From Nautilus pompilius (lineage: Eukaryota > Mollusca > Cephalopoda > Nautilida > Nautilidae): DNA of 64,000 nucleotides. The notes beneath the pieces were generated by a model. The model did no database searches and was not told the DNA's origin. It saw only the letters and a program-made list of their open reading frames with translations. Where the stretch lies: NCBI GenBank assembly GCA_018389105.1, contig JACATO010000157.1:35246-99245 (forward strand), in the 5' to 3' direction. This document shows, piece by piece, positions 11,201 to 24,441 of the stretch. Position numbers and translations under genes: made by a program. Each line of letters opens with the position of its first letter. Positions within the stretch are counted from its first letter, which is position 1.

Positions 11201-14200
11201 ATTCATCCTGCAGTAATTTTTGTCTTTTGCCTTGCCTGCTCCTGATGCCTATTTTCCGCATCTGATGAACATACCACTAATTCTTTTGACACTGCGCCTT
11301 TTGCATCTGATGGATTTACTATTGATTGTGTCCAACCAGCTCCCGTGACTTTTGCTTTAGTAGTCCTACACCTGCAAGTCTGGCTGGTAATCTTTCGGCT
11401 ATCGGAAATAGAAACAGCACTGGTAAGCAATGCGAAAACTCTACTTGATGAAAGACTAGAAGTGATTTAAAGTAACAATGTACAACCCAGCTTCAAAGAT
11501 GCCTGTCATTTTCCATTTGATCTTAAACGTACATATGAAAAAAAAAACTTTCAGAAATCCACTTTATTGTGATTTATGTCTTTTTCAAATGCTGACTCTG
11601 CTTTTACTGATGATTGCACAAGTTAATCTTCTCACACTCGCCAAACATCATCATCTTATTTGGCGAGCTTTACACAGGATTTTTAGGAAATCAGTCAGCC
11701 TACTCAAGAGAAAGTCGGAAAGGAAGAATCTGACACCGAAGAAGATGAAGATAGACCAACTATGAATCAGTTTGAAGAAACATGCAAAGGGTTGGACAGA
11801 AGCTGCTACAAAATTTTGTATAGGTTTTCTTTGAATGCAGCAGTTTATTCAAACCCTTTCCAGACTCACAAATACTTGCTGACAGTGACTGGGGTCTTCA
11901 TTGACCAACAAGAAACTGGAAGCATTCATATTGATGTGTACAGAAGATTTATCAGGGTGTACTGGAATGTTTCTTTTATAGTCATGATCCCATTCTAGCA
12001 CTGCAGAGAACTACTTCTACAGAAAACGTGTGCATGTGTGTGTTGTAATAATCAAATATAAAGCTCCAATATTTCGTAAACCTTTCCTCTTAATTCCAAT
12101 TGTTCATTTTCTTTTTGGAAAAAGTCACCATTTCTTTCATATGCAAACAAATTCCAATTGTATTTCTGAAGCTGAATCTGTGCGCATTTTTTGTGAAAGA
12201 AACTAGTTTTGTTATTTTTTTTGTTGTTTGCGTAATTCTCATTTTATTGTATTTAGTTAAAGATTTTCACTTTTCCCTTTCTATTGAAGCATAGTATACG
12301 TACATCCTTACTGCTACCAGAATATCCCTGTAATTGAAATTAATATTGCTATTTTTCACTGAGATCTGATGTAGACTATTTTCTATAGTAAGAAGAGATC
12401 TGTTTCTGTTTACATTAGGCCTACCTGTGCATTTCTTGAGGTGCCTGGATGTGAAGCACCCCATCACCATACCATTTTCTCCCTCTGAAGTCTGACACTT
12501 CATTCCTTCCATGTTTGTTCCCCATATTAACCTATGCTTAAGTTTCTTTTCATTATCTGAACTGTTTGTCACAGAGTTAATCAAAAGCTGCCCAGCTGAC
12601 ACTCATCCATGGACACTTGTAGAAGATTTGAAAACAACATTATCTAAGTTAATTAGTGTGAATGTGTTTCATCAACGATAAAGTTGTGCCACATAGAATT
12701 ACAAATGTAAAAGATCAAATTCATTATTAATTTAAAATCAATCTACACTAATTAGAATGCAAATAACAAAGCATAAATCAAAAATCTTTATGCCCCAAAT
12801 GTTTGTTGATTTATATAGATGCTTGTAGTGAAAGTTTACCAATTTACCTAAATATTTAAAACGTAAAATAATGCATTAAATAAACTCTTTGTAGAAAAAT
12901 TAAAATTACCCTTTGTAACTTATGTTCAGTTTGAAAGTGTTTTTGCTAAAAATAGGGATTACTAAATTATAGAATAATATTATAAAAAGGTTCCATCATC
13001 TTTTTGTTATAATGTTGTATCTGATTATGCAAATTTACAAGTTCTTTTTTAGCTAATAGTAAAAATGTAGATGTTATTGATAAAATCTTATAAAATGTAT
13101 TTTAAAGACTGTTCATGCTATTTATTTAATTCTCAAAAATACAAAAGATATGAATTATTTAAATGAAGATCAAATAAACTTTATAGCTTTTGAATTTCGT
13201 CATTTCTGTAAAGATCTTTTTATTATCAGAAGAACGCTTAACTGACTAATCTAGAGGCCCCACGCATATACGAGTATAATTTAAATTTAGATACCTCAAC
13301 CACACACCTGCTAAATTCCATAATTTATCTAATTATGAGGTGCATGTCTTCCTAAAGATGACTCTATTTCTATTATACTACAAATATACGAAAAGTATAA
13401 TTCACTTTTATATAAAGAACCTGTTGATTAAGGGATAAGATATTAAAGGAATAACCAGTGTCTCAAAGTTACATTTTTAGTTTTTTAGATTTATGGGAAC
13501 AAGTTTAGATGAGTTAGTGGCAAATCTAAAAACAAGAAAATGTTTGCATACAGCTGATAAACTTTTAGTAGAAAGGGTGTTTCCATACTTATTCACTGAC
13601 AATTTTGTAATTATTCTGTAGCTACCAGTGAATTACCAAGAAAAGGCTTTATAATGGATTAGATAAAAAGAGCTGTCAGACTCAGAACAAAGAAGACAGT
13701 CAGAAGTAAACATTCAAACATTAGAAGACTATATGCTAAGGTATCTACCATAAATCTGTTGCACGTGAAAACTTTACAACCGTATGACAAAAAACTTATG
13801 AGATCTGTATCAATTTTTCACAGCCCCATCCCTAGCCTGGAATGCTTTTCTAAAGATGATTCAGATTAAATTAGACCTCTTACACATTATGATGATGTCA
13901 TTAATGGTAGAAACAAAGCACAGGAGGTGGAATCTCTGTGGCACCACACAGGGTTGTTACATGTATCATGCCTATGTAAACATATCTAAAGTTGATATAG
14001 AAACTCTCAAAGTATCTAACATAGATGTAACTGATGAGGACATGTATGGGATGTTATGAACTTAAATAATCAAGAGTGTAAAGTTTTAACTATAAATTTA
14101 TTACCTAACTAAAAAAAAATCCTTTATTTACTTAAATGCCTATAATTTCTATAGTGGAGCTATGTTAACCAAAAGAGTTAGAGCAAAACAAAAATATTAT

Positions 14201-14335
14201 TACAAAGCTAAAATGGGTGAGATGTACTGAGGAGTCTTAAAACTCCCAAAGAATTACACAGCCACCATGGAGACTGTCCACCAGCTGTAGCAAACCTTAT
14301 TCTAACCACTTACACTTGTCTTAACAAGTTAACAA
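11201..14335. other. No gene recognised
   Basis: Open stretches at 11,478-11,998 (plus; two overlapping frames, 95 and 78 codons) and 12,267-12,602 (minus; 111 codons, with a CFTSRHLKKC cluster that could be a zinc-finger relic) have no recognisable family. The rest is AT-rich. A 67-codon stretch at 13,856-14,059 is also unassigned. Any of these could be old transposon debris. Confidence 0.4.
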
Positions 14336-14339
14336 GCTG

Positions 14340-14565
14340 CACTTATCTGATAGTGTCAATACTTGTCTGAACATTTGATCATGTCAGCATGTCTGAACGT
14401 CTGCACTAATCTGATTGCATCAGCACCTCTCTGAGTATCTGATCATGTCTGCATTTGTCTGAACATGTCTGCACTTATCTGATTGCATCAGCACCTCTCT
14501 GAGTATCTGATCATGTCTGCACTTGTCTGAACATGTCTGCATGTGTCTGTACTCATCCGGATTTT
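14340..14565. repeat. Tandem repeat, 68-bp period
   Basis: The block GATTGCATCAGCACCTCTCT begins at 14,413 and again at 14,481, a period of 68 bp, and the surrounding sequence repeats with it. Within the unit there are shorter related words such as TCTGATCATGTCTGCA and TCTGAACATGTCTGCA about every 16-20 bp. Flanking copies at both ends are degenerate. This is a small satellite-like array of about three units. Confidence 0.85.
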
Positions 14566-14949
14566 TCCTATCATCTATGCATATTTCTGTCCATTTAGAC
14601 TGCCTAGAATTTTTCGATGCAAGAGTTCCTTGATCTGATATTTTTGCAAGTGGGACATTTTTATACATTCTTCTGATGTCTGGTACAAAATTAGGTAAAT
14701 TCTAACAGTGGTATAGAGTTCAATATATTTCAGTTCAGCACATGGATTTAGCAATGAGGGGTTGGGCCCACACAAACAGGTTCTCTATTACTGTGTACCA
14801 ATATCACTATGAGATTACCAAAATGTTAATTGGTTAGCCTATGCTGACAGATGATGCCACTATTCTTCTTAGCGAATGATGTTTTTGGTATCAAGTCATG
14901 AAATCAACCTTGAAGGAGTCGGTTATTAGCTTTTGTGATGTGGGGACAG

Positions 14950-15352
14950 CAGGGGCATAGCTAATAGGGGGCGGCACGTTTTGGGGGGGCGGCATTTTTT
15001 GGTCCGAGTGCGCGTTTGTCAAATTTAGTTCAGGACAGTATGTTACATATATAATGTATTTTTTCGTTCTATTTTTCCAGATATTATTTTTTTCCTGAAT
15101 TTTTAATGGTAGTTTTTTGAAAGGAAGAAAGTTTTTCTAAAATTTGCTGTAAAAGAAATTTGCTCACTTGAAGTGAGTCACTTCTAATTAATTTTGAATT
15201 GAATATCAATATTTTCTCATTATATATTTGATCATTTTTATTTTCTAATAGTACTTTTTTTTCAATAAATAAATAAATAAAAAATGAATTTTTTGGAGGT
15301 TTTGAAATTCTACGTTATTTAGAGGGCGGCACAAACGCTAGCTACGCCCCTG
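14950..15352. mobile_element. Complete hAT-type MITE with 8-bp target duplication
   Basis: The left end starts CAGGGGCATAGCTA and is followed by GGGGGCGGCACG. The right end, read on the other strand, starts CAGGGGCGTAGCTAGCG and continues to GTGCCGCCC. The 403-bp element is flanked on both sides by GGGGACAG (14,942-14,949 and 15,353-15,360). An 8-bp duplication with CAGGGG-type ends is the hAT signature. There is no coding capacity, so it must have been moved by a transposase in trans. Confidence 0.9.
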
Positions 15353-15786
15353 GGGGACAGGTTTCTTTTTGGCAATCTAAGTCAGAAATTCTGAGGCTTA
15401 TAACTGTAATTAGGCTAAATTATAGGACACTCCAATATTAGAAAATATTTTTTCAGTAATAGAATTGTTAGTGAACAAAATAACTAACCAATAGTATTAA
15501 TTGATTTTATTTCATCTTTTTCCTACTCTTGGAGGGTTTTTAACAGCGATAACGGCTCCTACCTCCCAGATATTAATTTAAACTTTTAATATTGAAAAGG
15601 GAAGACAAAGAATCTACTTCTTACGTCATCATTTAACCCTATGTAAGATTTATACTTACATTAACAAAAATTGTTCACTATATAATTTTTTTTCTTTAAA
15701 ATACTTACAATAATAACAAAAAAAAATAACAGTAACTTAAATATTTTACGCTGGTATGGTCGGGTACCGGTCTGCAGAAAGGCTGA

Positions 15787-15806
15787 GATCGATCGATCGA
15801 TCGATC
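15787..15806. repeat. (GATC)5 microsatellite
   Basis: Five uninterrupted GATC units. The word is self-complementary, so both strands read the same. Confidence 0.9.
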
Positions 15807-16110
15807 CCATGGAGACCAATCTGGTTTGATTGCCTCCCACCACCACCATCTGGCGTAGTTTGTTTTTGCTTTTCTGTTCCAGTCCTTCAGTACTGGTCTT
15901 CCAACAGCTAAAACATTACAATTTATTTTTCTTTTCTCGAATGAATGTCAGAGCGAACCCCTCTGTTTCTGGTTCGGTATAAGGGAGATAATTCAAAAAA
16001 AAACTGTTTAATGTCACTGCACGTTTTTTCTCTCTCTGTATAAAAATTCGCGACGCCAATAAATAAAGTTATAACTTTCGGTACTTTTAACTGGAAATAG
16101 TTTATTTTGT

Positions 16111-16149
16111 TAATAATAATAATAATATAATAATAATAATAATAATAAT
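16111..16149. repeat. (AAT)n microsatellite
   Basis: Repeated AAT/TAA triplets with one interruption (AATATAATAA). Confidence 0.85.
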
Positions 16150-16354
16150 GAAAAGCTTAATTTTATGGGTATTTTACTTTAGTATGAAAGGACAGGTATG
16201 ACGTGTATTCGATAAAAATCAATGTCGTGATCGATCCTTGGCGATTCCGGAATCTCTCGGCTTCTTCCGTCAATTTTGAACCAAATAACTTATCAAATTA
16301 TAGATTAAAAGGTCGTTTTACATTACATTTAATGGAATAAAGTTAAAACTCTCA

Positions 16355-16770
16355 AAATTGAGAGGCGAACTGTTTCCGTGGTCCTTAGCACCGTTCACTC
16401 ACTCGGAAGGATTCCCGAATCTTGACCTTTGCCCTGTGTGTGTGTGCGCGGGGTCACGCGTGAGATGTCCGCATTCAGATCGAGGAGGACGCGGCACGCG
16501 CTATTCCGGATGCTCGCTGCAACATTTCTTTTCCTTAAATGATCCAGCTGGCATCGGCTGCGGCGACTAGAAGCGGATGGAACCCTCTCCCCTGTTTGTG
16601 CTAGCCGCCGCCACTCCGGCGATTTTGGACAGACGGGCCGCCCGTGAGCTCGGCCCCCCCCCCTCACCCACAGGGATTAACCCTCCACCGTCGTCGTAAA
16701 AACCGACCATAAATTTTGTTCTAATTGTGGGTGACTGATTTGGTCCGCCCACGTGAAGGGATTCAGATGT
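16355..16770. promoter_or_regulatory. CpG-rich island, possible promoter
   Basis: In a window that is otherwise AT-rich and CpG-poor, this segment is GC-rich with many CpGs (for example GCGCGGGGTCACGCG, GCGGCACGCGC, GCCGCCGCC). The open stretches across it (16,358-16,570 plus; 16,395-16,667 minus) are long only because GC-rich DNA has few stops and show no protein motif. A promoter with non-coding first exon is the simplest reading. Direction is not resolved; the candidate exon at 7.1 kb would fit a minus-strand gene. Confidence 0.5.
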
Positions 16771-19700
16771 TTATCGTGGGGTGGAGGGGGAGATACACTT
16801 GAGTGAAAATACCCAGTAAGAAAAGCGGAAATTGTATTGTAAACCATAGGTCTTGCATGATCCATGATGGCGGCTTCCAGTTATTCTACGATCCACAGTT
16901 TTAAATATTTAAGATCTTTTCACATTTTAGCTTAGTCCCCCCCCAGCAATAATAAGAGTGAGAAATATTTACTTTTTCCGTTAATCTGAAATTATAGTTC
17001 ATAGCATAAGATAGAAACTGAAATTCAGTCATGGGCCTTTTCCCCTGATTGTCGCAATCTATTGTAGCTGTGCGTGCGTGATAGAAAATAAACCCACTGT
17101 TAAAAATTGTTCAATATTCTTTATAATAAACAGAATCGTACACTGTAGATATTTTCAGCTTTATTTGTCTCCAGGTAGGAAGATAGCAAATACATAGAAA
17201 ATTGTAAGAGAATAATGAACAGTTGTAAAGGTTTGTGTATCCCCAGAGCAACTTTAAAATGCACGTCAATAAAACTACCAGATCTATGCTAGAGATACGA
17301 TCTGTAAATTAAAAAGAATAAAAACTTAAAACTCGTATTTCTACTTTATATTATACAGAACAAATGCATAGAAATGTGAATTTAATTAGATCGAACAAAA
17401 ATATTTATACAAGTAATCTCACTCAAATCACATTACCTCCCTTTGATGATAAGATACCAACTTTAACTTATGGATGTCTCAGTGATCATCGAACTCTGTT
17501 GCAGCGCGAGTAACAAATTTGTTGAAACTCCTGATCACAAATCATCCTAATATTTCTCCAGCTGATGGTTCTAATGTACGTGCAAGGAGCAGAGCTGACA
17601 ATCTTTCGTCCGTTCAGTTTCTCCTTTTTTTCAGATTAGTGATACTTTCATACAGAATGATTAGCTTCAAATCCATGTTTCTCGTTCTTTCTTTGTTCCA
17701 GTCTACAGAAGAAACAAAAAGTTTCATTTATCTCATTAAATGTTCAGAAAGGCTTGTTTTAGATAGTTTACCATTTTTCATTATTTCTGAAAGATCATCA
17801 TCTACAAGGTCCAACGAATGCATTCATTTTCACAAGTTTCTCTGTTCTTCCTTAGTTCATATACCGTCTACTTCCTTATGTAGTCAGAGAGATGGAAATG
17901 GGTTTCATCAAAAAACCTGTCAATCTCGAGCTGATCATTCCCACTTCTCTGGTCCATGGCATCTTTTGTGATCCCTCGTATGGCAGCCAGCCGAAAAGTT
18001 TCTCCATCCCTGATCCACACTAAGACAGTTTAGATTACAGTGTGGAACAAACCACATTTTGGTGAAGATGTTGTATTTTTGCCTCAGATCCCAATCAGTT
18101 TCTTGAAAGCCTTAGTTTACATTTACCATTCAAGCAAGCTGGTAATAATAATGTTTTTAGTTAAATAAATCCAATTGCTGATCAATTTTAAAATGAAATT
18201 AAATAGATAAAATCAATTTGTTCAATACTATAATTACTGAGTTACTGTTAAATATAATAGCAAAAAACACAGAACCTGATGATTCATAGTTTTGTCCTAT
18301 CATCGAAAATTGCACATTTTAGGACAGGATTTTATCCAACATTAAATTTAGACTCCACAGAGCACAATACCAACTGGCTCGGATTAACCTAGAAATGCAT
18401 TACTCATTTTCAAATACTAATAATACAATATTTTAAATATAGTGCAACTAACACAAGTCCATCTCCTAATTAAAGTAGCAAATCTTATATCTTATAACAG
18501 CAGATTCTTTTTAAGTTTTGAAGTTCATTCTCAGCTGATAACATGGAAATTATTTTCGGTGTTTTCTCTTCTGTATTTCATAAAAGCTTTTGTAAACGAA
18601 TCCTAAGATAATCAAATCTAATTATCATTGTCACCTTATTCTCAACATGACTAAATCTGCTCCAACATTATTACAACTTGATGTGGAAACTCATGTTATT
18701 AAAGATTTTAACGGGTTTCTAACATCTGCAATAATGAGAATGGCTTGAAGAATGCCTTTGATCTTGTAGACGAAGAGCATTGAGCTTTTCAGGGACAGGT
18801 GCCAACTCATTTTGCTATCATCATTTAGCCCTTTTAGCCAATTTAAATATGCCAAGGAGAAAAACAGAAAGAAGAACATTAATCCATCAGGTAATGGCCT
18901 ACCTACCAATAGTCCCTACCCATTTACCTACGTGACATTTGGTCACCAAAAATTGACAGAATAGGTAAATTTGCACTGGACTCTTGCCTCCTAACCATAA
19001 CAGGTGGGAAATTGTCTGACAGACCATTAAAGAACAATGAAATAAGATAAGATACTATGTGATGACCAGTTGTCCTATTTTAAATGATATATTTGATTCT
19101 TATGTAACTCTGAGTTTACATGTAAAACTGGTCAAATATTAGCAACATATTTAGAAAATCTGGCTATAAATTTAGGAAATCTAAACAGATCGGTTTTTTA
19201 CAAATTCAACATAAATCAAAGTTAATTTTAAATAACTTTAAAACTCTCAGAAAACTGAATTCACCATTGAATTAAAGTATATATGAGGTCAGTTACATAT
19301 TGAAAAATGATTGGATTTTTAAAATTGAAAATTCAAAGATATCTTACATTATAAATTTTAAAATCAAAACTTTTAGTTGATGAGTTGATTGCAACTGTTA
19401 ACAAACTTAGTATTATGATCAATGGTGGTGAATTACAAAATGATTGCACAGTTTTCAGGAAATTTATAGCAGATATTAAGCAAAAGATGTCCAGTTTGGA
19501 ACAGTCTTATAACACAGTCACAGAAATTTATATTTCAAAGCAAAATGCTGCTTTAAGCAACAAGATTGGTGGTCTAATGATGGAAGTACATGATACCTGC
19601 AAAAGTAGCACCATATTTTCACAGTTCTGGTCTCCCCATACACATGACAAGCATTATGAGACAGGAAATGTTACCTTTAACCCACCAATATCATACATTG

Positions 19701-21284
19701 TAACTGCTAATAAATAAGCTTAATTTATCAGAAAATAAATACCTTCCATTGCAGAACCTTTGGCTGTTAGTGGTACGGTTAAACAATTTCAGATGGATAA
19801 CAAGTATGCTAAAGGCAAGCTGGTTTGTTCTGATGTTTTGTTTTATTCTTGGAATCAACCAAAAAGAATGAACTGGAAATGATATTTTATCTATCATCTG
19901 CATTGCAGTACAGAGAGCAATGTCTGGTGACTGGATTTGTTAAACTAATCTCAGAAATTAACTATAAAATTGTTGGATCAATGGATTGGACAGATCAAAA
20001 GACGTCAGTTATTGCTTTTGCAAGAATTTTTGTACCTAAACTCCGTTATGCAAGCACTCAATGGTTGACTGTGCTGTGCAATGCAATCAGACCTGAAGTT
20101 CCAGCATGTCTCCCCTTCAACACACTGAAGAATAATTTGTACATAAGATATAACATCCACTAGTTGCTGAATTTGACACTGGTCCAGCAGTACTCTATTG
20201 GCTAAGGACAAAAGCTGACCAGACATAGTAGTGCCCACAAACAACAAAGAGCACGATAAACCAGAAAGATGCTTAGTTTGTCTATAAAATTTATAAATAT
20301 ACATTGTATCCTTTTTATTATAGAATGTACAGGAAAGGTAATGCATTAGTAAAAGTAAAGTTTGTAATATTAATTAAAAGTTTGTAGTTTTAGTGCTTGC
20401 TCAAATGATGTGTGTGTGTGTGTTATGCATTAGAAAAGCCAATAATGGCTCAAGATTCCAGTAGAATGGTGGGACCTACAAAACAGAATTATGATAAACC
20501 ATAGAGAAAAAAAATATGATTTATTAAAATATCTGAAAGTAATTGTTTCATAAATGACAGCATTCTGAAGTGTAACTGTGCCGTTAATGGTAGGCTGATT
20601 TATGTTCTTACTTTTTAAATATAATATTTATGAATTCCCCTTTTTTAAAAATATACACATTGGTGAACCAGTATATAAATCTCCAGTACAGTCCACTACA
20701 TTTATATGTACACACACACAGTTGTGCAGGTTCTGACTCACATAATGAAATGTGTTTCATATGAACAAGAAACAGAAAATGTTTCATCTTTCAGTATACA
20801 CCATCCATATTTAATCACATATTTCTTTAGTCTGATTTTAAAAGGCAAAATAAAGGAATTTTAAGTATTCCGCACATTTTGTACACAAATTTTTTGAGAT
20901 GCTAGAAGACAATTGTATTCTGTTTTTTTCTGGTTTATATATATGCTATTAAATAAGATGCTCAGCAGCTGATTTCACACCTATAAATTCTTTGCAGAAT
21001 TTTCTTCAGGTATGCAGGTGCATTCAAAGTTTTCAAGTGTTTATATATATTCTTGTAAATAACTTTTTCTTTTTGCTGAAATCTATTGTGCCAATATGGG
21101 AGGTGAAGAAGAAGCAAGCAATTCCTTAAAGCTACTGATTCTCCCTCAAACAAAATTGCCTATTGTTAATGAGATTAATTCGGTTCTCTGGACCATTTCC
21201 TTCTTAATGTACCACATATGGATAATAGTGACAATGGAATCTCTGATAATATTATGAAGCTGACAGGGTTAATAATAGTGATGA
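16771..21284. other. No gene recognised
   Basis: AT-rich. Open stretches at 17,519-17,971 (plus), 19,385-19,717 (plus) and 19,849-20,346 (both strands overlap) lack recognisable domains. The peptide on the minus strand near 17,940-17,900 contains DQLEIDRFFDETHFH, which looks coding-like, but I cannot assign it. There are short TG and AC dinucleotide runs near 20,409-20,421 and 20,710-20,719. Confidence 0.35.
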
Positions 21285-21853
21285 CATACTTGCCAACTTT
21301 CCCAAATTTTCATGGGGGAGACTTTGGCAATCCGAGTTGCAAAGCGCTCAAAAATGTAAACACTCATGATTGCTTTCAGAAAACAACTTCTTATGTAGAT
21401 GTATGGAAGTTTTGTACAAAATTACGGTTTTGTGATTTAATTTTAACAAACTGTGAAGTTTTAGTTAATGACACTTGCAAACAAATGCACTGGGAAATAC
21501 ATGTACTAGATTTGGAACATGCATTTTTGAGTGAAAGTTAACTTAACTCCACAGCATATATAAAATTAAATTGACCAGTTTTGTTACAATACAACAATGT
21601 ACATACAATACAGTGCTCGGCATTCCAACCACAAATAAAACATCTATGATTTATTAATACATGATAAATATCTTTGACAAACGACTTGTCAATTTACAAA
21701 CAAACGCAAGTGAAAATAGTGACAGAAAATATGCTGGAATACCGACATCGATAAAACATATACAGGCATTTCTCAAAAAATTAGAATATCATGGAAGAGT
21801 TCAATATCTTTTGCCAGTTATTACAGAAAGTGAAAATTGTATATATTCTAGAC

Positions 21854-23261
21854 CAGAGGTCTCCAAACTATGGCCCGTGGCAACTTTCCCCCAACCACGC
21901 GGTCAGGCTGTAGGAAAAACACAAACATCTAATTTTTATTTGCTCAAAAGGGTTTATAGACATGGCATGCATGTGTCTTACCTTTAGGCCCTTCTTGTCT
22001 AGATATGCTTTGTTGAGAATCGATGACTCTTTCACGCACTGATGTAAACTTAACCGCTTTGATGCAGTTAACATGGTCATTATTCAGTGGCTAGTTTATA
22101 AACTGTCTGCAGCTCAGTCAATCATTATCAGCACATTGAAACACTCGCAACATCTGGAAACTAACCGGCGAAAGAAAGCAACTTTTGTTTAATTCTGTGA
22201 GTGACTCTATTTTGTCTTTGCACCAATTACTTATTCTATGTTTGAATTAGTTTCGGCTGTGCTATTGCACGTAGTACAATATAGAAGTCCTGCTGATTTC
22301 TCTGAATGTTATCTACTTAAATATTTAATACAGTTCACGTCCAAAGTCAGTGTGAATCTTAAATTGCAAGGTGAAACAAATCTGATTTGTGATCTCTTAA
22401 CGCACGTCCAGGCTTTCCGAAAAAAATTGAAACTCTTTGAAGGACAGCTCCTTGTTAAGAACTTGGCTCATTTTCCCTGCTCTGACAAGTTGCAGAACGA
22501 AGGAGAGGTGGAATTTCCTTTTGGTTTTGCTATAGAAGTCATTACAGACTTATTAACACAATTTCTGCAACGATTTTCTGATCTTGATCAGAAAACAGGA
22601 AATTAAGCTGTTTCAAAACCCGTTCAATTGCAATGTTGAAACTCTCCCAAACCAGCTTGTTAGAAATAATTGATCTTCAGTCAGATGCAATGCTCCAAAG
22701 CAAGTATAAGGAGGGAGATCTTATCAAGTTTTATAAATCATTGCATTCTGCACATTTTCCGAATTTGAGGCGATTCGCCATGGGATTGCTGTCGATCTTT
22801 GGCACTACCTATCTCTGCGAACAAACCTTCTCAAAGATGAAGTATATCAAATCAAAATATCGATCGAATTTATTCGATGAACACTTGGCATCCATCCTAA
22901 TAATTGGCTCATCAAGCCTAAAACCTAAGTACGGGGACATTTTGAAATCAAAGACTCAGTTCCATCATTCCCATTAAAACTTGTTCGGATCTTTGTGTTT
23001 ATTTATGTTAGTGTGTCTCAATATTCTTACTTACTTTGATTAAATTTGTAATCTTAAAGAAAATACAATTGAATAAAAATGGCCTTTTCCTATCTGCAGT
23101 TGAGTATTTGCTGATTCTGGCAGAACCCTTTCTTTGGTTGGAGATTATTAATCATTCATTAGTTTGATTGACATTTTTTTCTTTGTAATTATCCAATCCG
23201 GCCCACGCAGGTGTGTCAGACATGCCATCTAGCCACGGTCTGAAAAGTTTGGAGACCTCTG
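21854..23261 (+). mobile_element. hAT transposon, internally deleted, inserted in the Tc1-like left repeat
   Basis: The ends are CAGAGGTCTCCAAACTATGG on the left and, read on the other strand, CAGAGGTCTCCAAACTTTTC on the right. A perfect 8-bp target duplication, TTCTAGAC, flanks them (21,846-21,853 and 23,262-23,269). The ends match those of the larger hAT at 28,855-32,039, so both belong to one family. The 1.4-kb copy keeps only the 3' part of the transposase. Confidence 0.93.
22238..22977 (+). pseudogene. hAT transposase C-terminal fragment
   Basis: Reads in two open pieces. The first (22,238-22,606) contains LQGETNLICDLLTHVQAFRK and VKNLAHFPCSDKLQNE. The second (22,633-22,977) contains the hAT dimerisation block, LSIFGTTYLCEQTFSKMK, and ends QFHHSH. 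Both align with the transposase of the hAT at 29.1-30.9 kb (for example CEQTFSKMK and the EIIDLQ motif). The frame changes at least twice between 22,590 and 22,650. The N-terminal zinc finger and catalytic Asp region are absent. Confidence 0.85.
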
Positions 23262-23455
23262 TTCTAGACTAATTACATGTAAACTAAAATGTTTCAAGCA
23301 TTTTTTAATTTTAATTTTGATAATTACGGCCAACAGCTAAAAAAAAATTGAAAAAATGTATCTCAAAATATTAGAATATTTCATAAGATCAATAAAAAAA
23401 AAGGATTTATAATATATAAATGTCGAACTTCTGAAAAGTATGTTCATTTATGCAC

Positions 23456-24441
23456 TCAATACCTTGTCGAGGCTCCTTTTGCACGAATCACTGCATCAAT
23501 GTGGCATGTCATGGAGGTGATCAGCCTCTGGCACTGCTGAAGTGTTATGGAAGCCCAGGTTGCTTTGATAGCAGCATTCAGCTTGTCTGTATTGTTGGGT
23601 CTGGTGTCTCTCATCTTCCTCTTGACAATACCCCATAGATTCTCTATGAATTTCAGGTCAGGCGAGTTGGCTGGCCAATCAAGCACAGTAATACCATGGT
23701 CAGCAAACCAGTTACTAGTAGTTTTGGCTCTGTGGGCAGGTGCCAAGTCCTGCTGGAAAAGGAAATCAGCATCTCCATAAAGCTTTTCAGCAGACGGAAG
23801 CATGAAGTGCTCTAAAATCTCCTGGTAGATGGCTGCATTGACTTTGGACTTGATAAAATATAGTGGAGCAACACCAGCAGATGACATGGCACCCTAAATC
23901 ATCATTGACTGTGGAAACTTCACACTGGACTTCAAACAACATGGATTCTGTGCCTCTCAACTCTTCCTCAAGACTGTGGGACCTTGATTTCCAAATGAAA
24001 TGCAAAATTTACTTTCATCTGAAAAGAGGACTTTGGACCACTGAGGGTCCAGTTCTTTTTCTCCTTAGCCCAGGTAAGACGCTTCTGACGTTATCTCTGG
24101 TTCAGGAGTGGCTTGACACTAGGAATACAATACTTGTAGCCAATTTCCTGGATGCGTCTGTGCATGGTGGCTCTTGATGCCCTGACTCCAGCTTCAGTCC
24201 ACTCCTTGTGAAGCTCCCCCATGTTCTTGAATAAGCTTTGCTTGACAATCCTCTCAAGGCTGCAGTCATCCCTCTTGCTTGTGCACTTTTCCCTTCCGGT
24301 CAACTTTCCATGAATATGCTTTGATACAGTACTTTGCAAACAGCCAGCCCTTTCAGCAATGACCTTCTGTGGCTTACCCTCCTTGTGGAGGGTGTCAATG
24401 AGTGTCTTCCAGACAACTGTCAAGTCAGCAGTCTTCCCCAT
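23456..24441 (-). pseudogene. Tc1-like transposase (DD34E), frame-disrupted
   Basis: The N-terminal part (24,441-24,091) starts MGKTADLTVVWKTLID and carries the paired-type helix-turn-helix region (VIAERAGCLQSTVSKHIHGK). The middle holds the first catalytic Asp in FSDES, in a shifted frame (about 24,025). The C-terminal part (23,887-23,456) contains the second Asp in FQQDLAPAHRAK and the Glu in SPDLKFIENLWG, with exactly 34 residues between them, which defines the DD34E Tc1 class. At least two frameshifts and several stops lie between 24,090 and 23,888. The enzyme would cut and paste the element at TA sites, but this copy is dead. Confidence 0.88.

Larger units (their letters stand above)
15361..16354. 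other. No gene; microsatellites
   Basis: Contains five tandem GATC tetranucleotides (15,787-15,806) and an AAT-rich run (about 16,111-16,149). No exon was recognised. Confidence 0.55.

Noticed and set aside
14340..14565. CRISPR-like array
   Set aside because: Units are contiguous tandem copies without unique spacers, and the DNA is eukaryotic.
16358..16667. Overlapping open stretches on both strands in the CpG island
   Set aside because: They are open because GC-rich DNA has few stops; the peptides have no motif and unusual composition.
20005..20346. 113-codon minus-strand stretch that looks partly coding (TTMSGQLLSLANRVLLDQCQ)
   Set aside because: I cannot match it to a family or find splice sites; it may be repeat debris, but a call would be a guess.
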